Source: Lawsonibacter sp.
GTDB taxonomy: Bacteria; Bacillota; Clostridia; Oscillospirales; Oscillospiraceae
Length of the DNA stretch: 24,479 nt
Assembly (NCBI GenBank): GCA_022798855.1
Contig: JAAWNI010000008.1
Location: 1 to 24,479, forward strand
Reading direction: 5' to 3'
Part shown: piece by piece, positions 20,398 to 24,479 of the stretch
Position numbering within the stretch: position 1 is the first letter of the stretch
Layout of the letters: the number at the start of each line of letters is the position of its first letter
Translations under genes and position numbers: made by a program
Notes under the pieces: generated by a model
What the model saw: the letters and a program-made list of their open reading frames with translations, nothing else
Databases searched by the model: none
What the model was told of the DNA's origin: nothing

Positions 20398-20540
20398 CTA
20401 TAGCAATCTTCTAACATTACCAGCAGTGATTTTGTAGGGGCGGGTATTACCCGCCCGTCCGGAAGGGCTGTGCCGCGTTACCTTGCGGGCGGATGATATC
20501 CGCCCCTACTGAGTGTTACGCATTTTGACGATTGCTATAG
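20398..20540. repeat. Outer inverted repeat enclosing a GTAGGG palindrome
   Basis: CTATAGCAATC (20398-20408) and GATTGCTATAG (20530-20540) are a perfect 11-bp inverted pair 121 bp apart. They enclose the GTAGGG...CCCTAC element at 20434-20509, and the right arm overlaps the start of the AGAAGCTGTAC repeat. This looks like a mobile-type element with its own ends into which, or with which, the palindrome moved. Confidence 0.6.
20434..20509. repeat. GTAGGGGCGG...CCGCCCCTAC palindromic element
   Basis: The left part GTAGGGGCGGGTATTACCCG and the right part CGGATGATATCCGCCCCTAC pair at the ends, and each arm is a small hairpin. It is the closest relative of 17298-17376. It lies in the leader of the lipoprotein operon. 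Confidence 0.85.
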
Positions 20541-20575
20541 AAGCTGTACCAACAGCCTTGGTACGTACAGCTTCT
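20539..20575. repeat. AGAAGCTGTACC-family inverted repeat, short copy
   Basis: AGAAGCTGTAC (20539-20549) and GTACAGCTTCT (20565-20575) are perfect 11-bp arms around a 15-base loop. The ends match those at 3791-3843 and 79-97. It abuts the ribosome site of the lipoprotein gene. Confidence 0.7.
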
Positions 20576-20595
20576 TAATGAAAGGAGCGGACGCC

Positions 20596-22032
20596 GTGAA
20601 CCGGAAGTGGATCATGCTGATACTGCCTGTGCTTTTGCTGCTGAGCGGCTGTCTGTTCCGCTCCCCGGACGACCTGTACCGCCAGCCGGAGAAGTCCATG
20701 GGATATGAACAGCTCAACGCCGCCATCCGCGCGGTGCGGGTGGGCCTGGAGGCGGAGTTCGGCGTCCAGGTGGAGGACGCCTCCATCATGTCCGGGGACA
20801 ACACCGCCAATATCCAGCTCCAGGACCTGGACGGGGACGGCGAGCGGGAGAGCGCGGTGACCTTCCTGCGGATGCCGGGCATTGAGAAGCCCATCCGAAT
20901 CTACATCTTCACCCAGCTGGAGGAGGAGTATGTGGTCACCGGCGTGGTAGAGGGCGAGGGCAGCGCCATCTACGCCATCGACTACGCCCAGATCAACGGC
21001 GAAGGGCGCAAGGAGCTGGTGGTCAACTGGCAGATCAACACCGGCGCCTATCAGCTGGGGGTGTATACCCTGGACGAGGTGGGGCTGGAGGGCGGAGGGG
21101 CCGGAGTGGAGGCCGCCGCCTTTAACCGAAACATGAGCCGGAGCGATTTGACGGGGGCGGAGCTGCTTCTTACCCGGTGCAGTGTGGCCACCGACAGCTC
21201 CAGCGGCTGCCGCCTGCTGGATATGGACCGGGATACCCGCACCGAGGTGCTGGTCACCCGGATGGATGCCAGCGGGCTGAGCAGCCAGGTGGAGCTCTAC
21301 GGCTGGGAGGACGGGGCGCTGGAGCCGGTGGCGCTGGCGGAGCTGTCCACCGGGATCACGGCGATCAACCGCATTCGGACCAACCGCCTGGCGGGGGAGT
21401 ACGACCAGCCGGCCGTCTACATCACCAGCACCCTGGCGGACGGCAGCCGGGCCATTGACGTGGTGGCCTATGTGGACGGAACATTTACCAACGCCGCCCT
21501 GGGCGACGGGGGGGCCAGCCGGGAGATTATTCAGGGCTATACGGAGATCAACCCCTCCGACATCAACCGGGACGGGGTGGCGGAGCTGCCCTCGCCCTAT
21601 CAGCTGCCCACATACGGAGACAACCCATCCAGCAATTTCTGGCTGATTGACTGGGCCCAGTACGACGAGCGGGGCTACCGGAACCACGTGCTGACCACCT
21701 ACCACAACGCCAGCGACGGCTGGTATCTGGAAATTCCCGAGGGCTGGCGGGACCAGATCACCATCTCCCGCAACGACCAGGTCACCGGACGCCGGGAAGT
21801 GGTGTTTTCCCACTGGCTGAGGGGGGAGCAGGAGCCGGAGCCCTTCCTCAGCATCTACCGGATGGCCAGCAACCGCAGCTCCAGGCTGGAGGACAGCTGG
21901 ACGGTCCTTCGGGAGGACGAAAATGTGATTTACGCCGCCCTCTTCCACCGGAGCAAATGGGACTGCGGCCTGGACGAGATGGACCTGCTGGAGCGGTTCA
22001 ACACCATCCAGAGAAGCTGGTATAACGAGTAA
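20596..22032 (+). CDS. Lipoprotein of the two-component operon, with acidic DxDxDG-type repeats
   Basis: The 478-residue precursor has a lipoprotein signal (VLLLLSGC, Cys19). Two acidic loops, DLDGDGERE (about residue 77) and DINRDGVAEL (about 325), resemble the Ca-binding turns of FG-GAP/VCBS beta-propeller repeats, and DMDRDTRTEV near 211 is a weaker one. No enzymatic motif is seen. GTG at 20596 is the chosen start because AAAGGAG precedes it and the signal peptide begins there; an ATG at 20578 lies before that ribosome site. The stop is 13 bp before the response regulator, so the three genes form an operon. It may act as an extracytoplasmic sensor or accessory for the kinase, but that is inference. 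Confidence 0.8.
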   Translation: MNRKWIMLILPVLLLLSGCLFRSPDDLYRQPEKSMGYEQLNAAIRAVRVGLEAEFGVQVEDASIMSGDNTANIQLQDLDGDGERESAVTFLRMPGIEKPIRIYIFTQLEEEYVVTGVVEGEGSAIYAIDYAQINGEGRKELVVNWQINTGAYQLGVYTLDEVGLEGGGAGVEAAAFNRNMSRSDLTGAELLLTRCSVATDSSSGCRLLDMDRDTRTEVLVTRMDASGLSSQVELYGWEDGALEPVALAELSTGITAINRIRTNRLAGEYDQPAVYITSTLADGSRAIDVVAYVDGTFTNAALGDGGASREIIQGYTEINPSDINRDGVAELPSPYQLPTYGDNPSSNFWLIDWAQYDERGYRNHVLTTYHNASDGWYLEIPEGWRDQITISRNDQVTGRREVVFSHWLRGEQEPEPFLSIYRMASNRSSRLEDSWTVLREDENVIYAALFHRSKWDCGLDEMDLLERFNTIQRSWYNE

Positions 22033-22045
22033 AAGGAGATACGAT

Positions 22046-22735
22046 ATGCGCAAGGTATTGGTCCTGGAGGACGAGGAAAATATTCGCAGCTTTGTGGTCA
22101 TCAACCTGAAGCGGGCGGGCTACCAGACCGTGGAGGCGGGCACCGGCGAGGAGGCGCTGGAGGTGGTGAAGGCCAACCCGGATATCAAGGTCGCCCTGCT
22201 GGACATCATGCTGCCCGGAATCGACGGCTTTGAGGTCTGCCGCCGGCTGAGGAGCATGGACAGCAAGATCGGCATTATCATGCTCACCGCCCGGACCCAG
22301 GAGATGGACAAGGTGACCGGCCTGATGACCGGGGCGGACGACTACGTGACCAAGCCCTTTTCCCCCGCCGAGCTCACCGCCCGGGTGGACGCCCTGTTCC
22401 GCCGCACCGGGGGGGATGAGGCCTCCCTGTCTCCGGACGAGATCAACGACCCGCCCTTTCTGCTGAACACCCGCAACCGCACACTGGAAAAAAACGGCCA
22501 GCGGGTAAAGCTGACCCAGGTGGAGTACTCCATCGTCAAGCTGTTTATGGAGAATCCGGGAAAGGCCCTGTCCCGGGAGGAGATTCTGGATACCGTTTGG
22601 GGCAAGGACTACTTCGGCGAGCTGAAAATCGTGGATGTGAACATCCGCCGGCTGCGGATCAAGATCGAGGACAACGCCCAGAAGCCCACCTTTGTCAATA
22701 CCGTGTGGGGCTACGGGTATAAGTGGGGGGGCTGA
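22046..22735 (+). CDS. OmpR/PhoB-family response regulator
   Basis: The 229-residue protein has a receiver domain with acidic residues Glu8 and Asp9, phosphoacceptor Asp53 in LLDIMLPG, Thr81 and Lys103 in TKPF. A winged-helix DNA-binding domain follows (about 130-229; VKLTQVEYSIVKLFMENPGK, VDVNIRRLRIKIED, VWGYGYKW). It is phosphorylated by the kinase encoded next and binds direct-repeat DNA as a dimer. The ATG at 22046 follows AAAAGGAG. Its class is that of PhoP and WalR; which regulon it controls cannot be read from sequence alone. Confidence 0.95.
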   Translation: MRKVLVLEDEENIRSFVVINLKRAGYQTVEAGTGEEALEVVKANPDIKVALLDIMLPGIDGFEVCRRLRSMDSKIGIIMLTARTQEMDKVTGLMTGADDYVTKPFSPAELTARVDALFRRTGGDEASLSPDEINDPPFLLNTRNRTLEKNGQRVKLTQVEYSIVKLFMENPGKALSREEILDTVWGKDYFGELKIVDVNIRRLRIKIEDNAQKPTFVNTVWGYGYKWGG

Positions 22736-22738
22736 AAA

Positions 22739-22849
22739 GGCTCCCTCAAAGAGGGAGCTGTCAGCCCACAGGGCTGACTGAGGGAGTTTTCCCTTGACGG
22801 ACTCCCTCCGTCACGGCTTCGCCGTGCCACCTCCCTCTGAGAGGGAGGC
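22739..22849. repeat. CTCCCTC...GAGGGAG palindromic element inside the two-component operon
   Basis: The outer hairpins are GGCTCCCTCAAAGAGGGAGC and CTCCCTCTGAGAGGGAGGC. Inner modules are GTCAGCCCACAGGGCTGAC and GTCACGGCTTCGCCGTGCC. It begins 3 bp after the regulator stop and accounts for most of the 152-bp gap to the kinase, where a few bases would be usual. Confidence 0.85.
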
Positions 22850-22887
22850 TTTTGAGGAAAAGCTTTTGAAAGGCAGGTGAACGCGCA

Positions 22888-24315
22888 ATGGCCAAGCCCA
22901 CAAGATTAGAGGACCAGGTGAAAATCCGGGGCATCCGGCGGCGGTGGCTGATGAACAGCGTGGCTATTGTGCTGCTCATTCTGACGCTGGCGGTGGGCGC
23001 CTTCGCCGCCATGCTGTGGAGCTACTACTACGACGGCACGGCGGACGACCTGGAGCGCAAGGCCACCTCCTCCGCCAACGGCTTTCGGATGTACACCCGC
23101 TCTGACTACCGGGCGGCCGCCCAGCAGACGGTGAACAACTACGAGGACAAAAGCCGCCTGGAGCTGCAATTTTTAGACACCACCGGGGCGGTGCTCTTCT
23201 CCGGCAACGACCTGACCGCCGGCAGCACCCCCAGCACGCCGGACATCCAAAAGGCCCTGAACGAGCGCAGCGCCGGCCGCTGGGGCGGGCGGGACCCGGA
23301 TACCGGGGAGCGCATCATGGCCGCCTCCAGCCCGGTGATTTACCAGGGGGATGTGGTGGGGGTGATCCGCTATGTCACCTCCCTGTCCGCCATCGACCGG
23401 CAGTTCACCTTCTCCATGACGGTAATTGCCGCCATCGCGCTGGCCATCTTCGCCATGGTCTATTTTTCCAACCTCTACTTTGTCCGCTCCATCGTGGAGC
23501 CCCTGGCCGGCATCACCGAGATTGCCCAGGTCATCGCCGACGGCAGCTACGGCGTCCAGATCGAGAAGAAGTTCGACGACGAGATCGGCGAGCTCACCGA
23601 CGCCATCAACGACATGTCCATGAAGATTGCCCAGGCGGAGAAAACCCAGAGCGAGTTTATCTCCTCCGTCTCCCACGAGCTGCGCACCCCCCTCACCGCC
23701 ATCACCGGCTGGGCGGAGACGATCCAGAACGGGGAGTGCCGCTCCGCCGCCGACATCCGCAAGGGCATGTCCATCATTGTCTCCGAGTCAAAGCGGCTGG
23801 GCAACATGGTGGAGGAGCTGCTGGAGTTCTCCCGCATTGAGGACGGCCGGTTTACCCTGTCGGTGGAGCCCCTGGACCTGAAAGCGGAGCTGGAGGACGC
23901 CGTCTATACCTACACCGAGTTCTTCGGCAAGGAGGGCATCACCCTGAACTACTCCGACGGCCCGGAGGAGATGATCCCCATCTCCGGCGACCCGGAGCGG
24001 CTGCGGCAGGTGTTCTGCAACCTGCTGGACAACGCCGCCAAGCACGGCGGCGCGGGAAAACGGATCGACGTCTCCCTCTTCCAGGAGGGGGCGGAGGGTG
24101 TGATCCGCGTTCGGGACTACGGCCCCGGCGCCCCCCAGGGGGAGCTGCCGTTCCTGAAAAATAAATTCTACAAGGGCAGCTCCAAGGCCCGGGGCTCGGG
24201 CATCGGCCTGGCCGTGTGCGAGGAGATCGTCACCCGCCACGAGGGGGAGCTGGAGGTGGGCAACGCCGAGGGGGGCGGATTCCTGGTCACCATCCGGCTT
24301 CCGGTTGAAAATTAG
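22888..24315 (+). CDS. Membrane sensor histidine kinase
   Basis: The 475-residue protein has TM1 (about 22-44), an extracellular sensor domain (about 45-170), TM2 (about 174-196), HAMP (about 197-250; SIVEPLAGITEIAQVIADGS), and a HisKA domain with phosphoacceptor His263 in SVSHELRTPL. The HATPase domain has an N box NLLDNAAKH, a G1 box DYGPGAP and a G2 box GSGIGLAVCEEIV. There is no PAS domain, unlike WalK. It is the partner of the regulator encoded just upstream. The start follows GGCAGGTG. The sensor domain has no motif that I recognise, so the signal is unknown. The repeat upstream may lower or stabilise its expression relative to the regulator. Confidence 0.93.
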   Translation: MAKPTRLEDQVKIRGIRRRWLMNSVAIVLLILTLAVGAFAAMLWSYYYDGTADDLERKATSSANGFRMYTRSDYRAAAQQTVNNYEDKSRLELQFLDTTGAVLFSGNDLTAGSTPSTPDIQKALNERSAGRWGGRDPDTGERIMAASSPVIYQGDVVGVIRYVTSLSAIDRQFTFSMTVIAAIALAIFAMVYFSNLYFVRSIVEPLAGITEIAQVIADGSYGVQIEKKFDDEIGELTDAINDMSMKIAQAEKTQSEFISSVSHELRTPLTAITGWAETIQNGECRSAADIRKGMSIIVSESKRLGNMVEELLEFSRIEDGRFTLSVEPLDLKAELEDAVYTYTEFFGKEGITLNYSDGPEEMIPISGDPERLRQVFCNLLDNAAKHGGAGKRIDVSLFQEGAEGVIRVRDYGPGAPQGELPFLKNKFYKGSSKARGSGIGLAVCEEIVTRHEGELEVGNAEGGGFLVTIRLPVEN

Positions 24316-24340
24316 GACCGGGTCTGGTAGAATGAATATT

Positions 24341-24402
24341 AGGCGCCGTTTGAAAAATGGAAACATGCCCAACGGCGAAAGATTTTGACATTTTTCAAAC
24401 AA
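24341..24402. mobile_element. Minimal MITE-like element downstream of the kinase gene
   Basis: Perfect 12-bp inverted arms GTTTGAAAAATG (24348-24359) and CATTTTTCAAAC (24389-24400) flank a 29-base core. The first 50 bases match the reverse complement of 18428-18477, so this looks like an internal-deletion form of that element. It may also serve as a hairpin past the kinase stop. Confidence 0.65.
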
Positions 24403-24408
24403 GCCCTA

Positions 24409-24479
24409 GGCCTCCCTCCTTGAGGGAGGTGGCACGGCGAAGCCGTGACGGAGGGAGTCCGTTATTCGGAAAACTCCCT
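24409..24479. repeat. CTCCCTC...GAGGGAG palindromic element, running off the window
   Basis: It begins GGCCTCCCTCCTTGAGGGAGG, then GGCACGGCGAAGCCGTGAC, GGAGGGAGTCCG and further sequence cut by the window end (ACTCCCT). The same modules occur at 10965-11012 and, inverted, at 22800-22849. Confidence 0.8.

Noticed and set aside
20575..22104. 509-residue minus-strand frame opposite the two-component lipoprotein
   Set aside because: Antisense shadow; the plus-strand protein has a lipobox, ribosome site and operon spacing.
1..24479. tRNA and rRNA genes
   Set aside because: I saw no tRNA-like cloverleaf with a TTCGA-type T-loop and no rRNA signature; the only structural RNA supported is the SRP RNA.

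Overview
The window looks like chromosomal DNA from a GC-rich member of the Clostridia, most likely an Oscillospiraceae relative (Flavonifractor / Lawsonibacter / Oscillibacter type). The grounds are strong AGGAGG ribosome sites before almost every gene, a large Bacillus-type SRP RNA next to dnaX, Gram-positive division genes (ftsE, ftsX, a PcsB/EnvC-like M23 protein, a DivIVA-like protein), and many short palindromic repeats of the kind common in that family. The assignment is an inference from gene style; no 16S rRNA is present.

Layout. (1) 97-3645, minus strand: a glpK - sirtuin - WYL regulator operon; the regulator runs in frame into a zinc-ribbon domain that also has its own ribosome site. 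(2) 3791-5990: a repeat, a frameshifted NimA-like flavoprotein gene (+), and a CofE-like F420-0:glutamate ligase homologue (-) whose promoter lies in a 173-bp tandem duplication. (3) 5980-7176 (-): a six-TM HAAS-domain protein and a PadR regulator. (4) 7186-8731 (+): an ALDH3-type aldehyde dehydrogenase, sharing a strong terminator with the convergent ruvX - barnase-like lipoprotein operon (9843-8735, -). (5) 9888-11145 (+): a pyruvate-kinase-like protein without the C-terminal domain. (6) 11159-13809 (-): SRP RNA, dnaX, ybaB. (7) 13851-17133 (-): ftsE, ftsX, a MITE-like element, a 33-residue membrane peptide and the M23 hydrolase/activator, with an exact WalR-type box upstream. (8) 17408-18271 (-): an RlmI-like methyltransferase. 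(9) About 18490-19440: an AT-rich patch with a divergent lipoprotein / XRE regulator pair. (10) 19467-20278 (+): a DivIVA-like coiled-coil protein. (11) 20346-24315 (+): a lipoprotein - response regulator - histidine kinase operon.

Working together. FtsE and FtsX form the ABC-type complex that activates an extracellular cell-wall hydrolase, and the M23 protein is the probable partner. A WalR-like box upstream raises the possibility that a two-component system, perhaps the one in this window, controls it. SRP RNA, dnaX, ybaB and ruvX are housekeeping genes.

The most striking feature outside the genes is repeat load. There are at least four families: GTAGGG...CCCTAC palindromes, CTCCCTC...GAGGGAG palindromes, AGAAGCTGTACC inverted repeats, and MITE-like elements with TTAGARYCTGT ends. 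They sit in most intergenic gaps, and in three cases the element edge supplies the stop codon of the adjacent gene.
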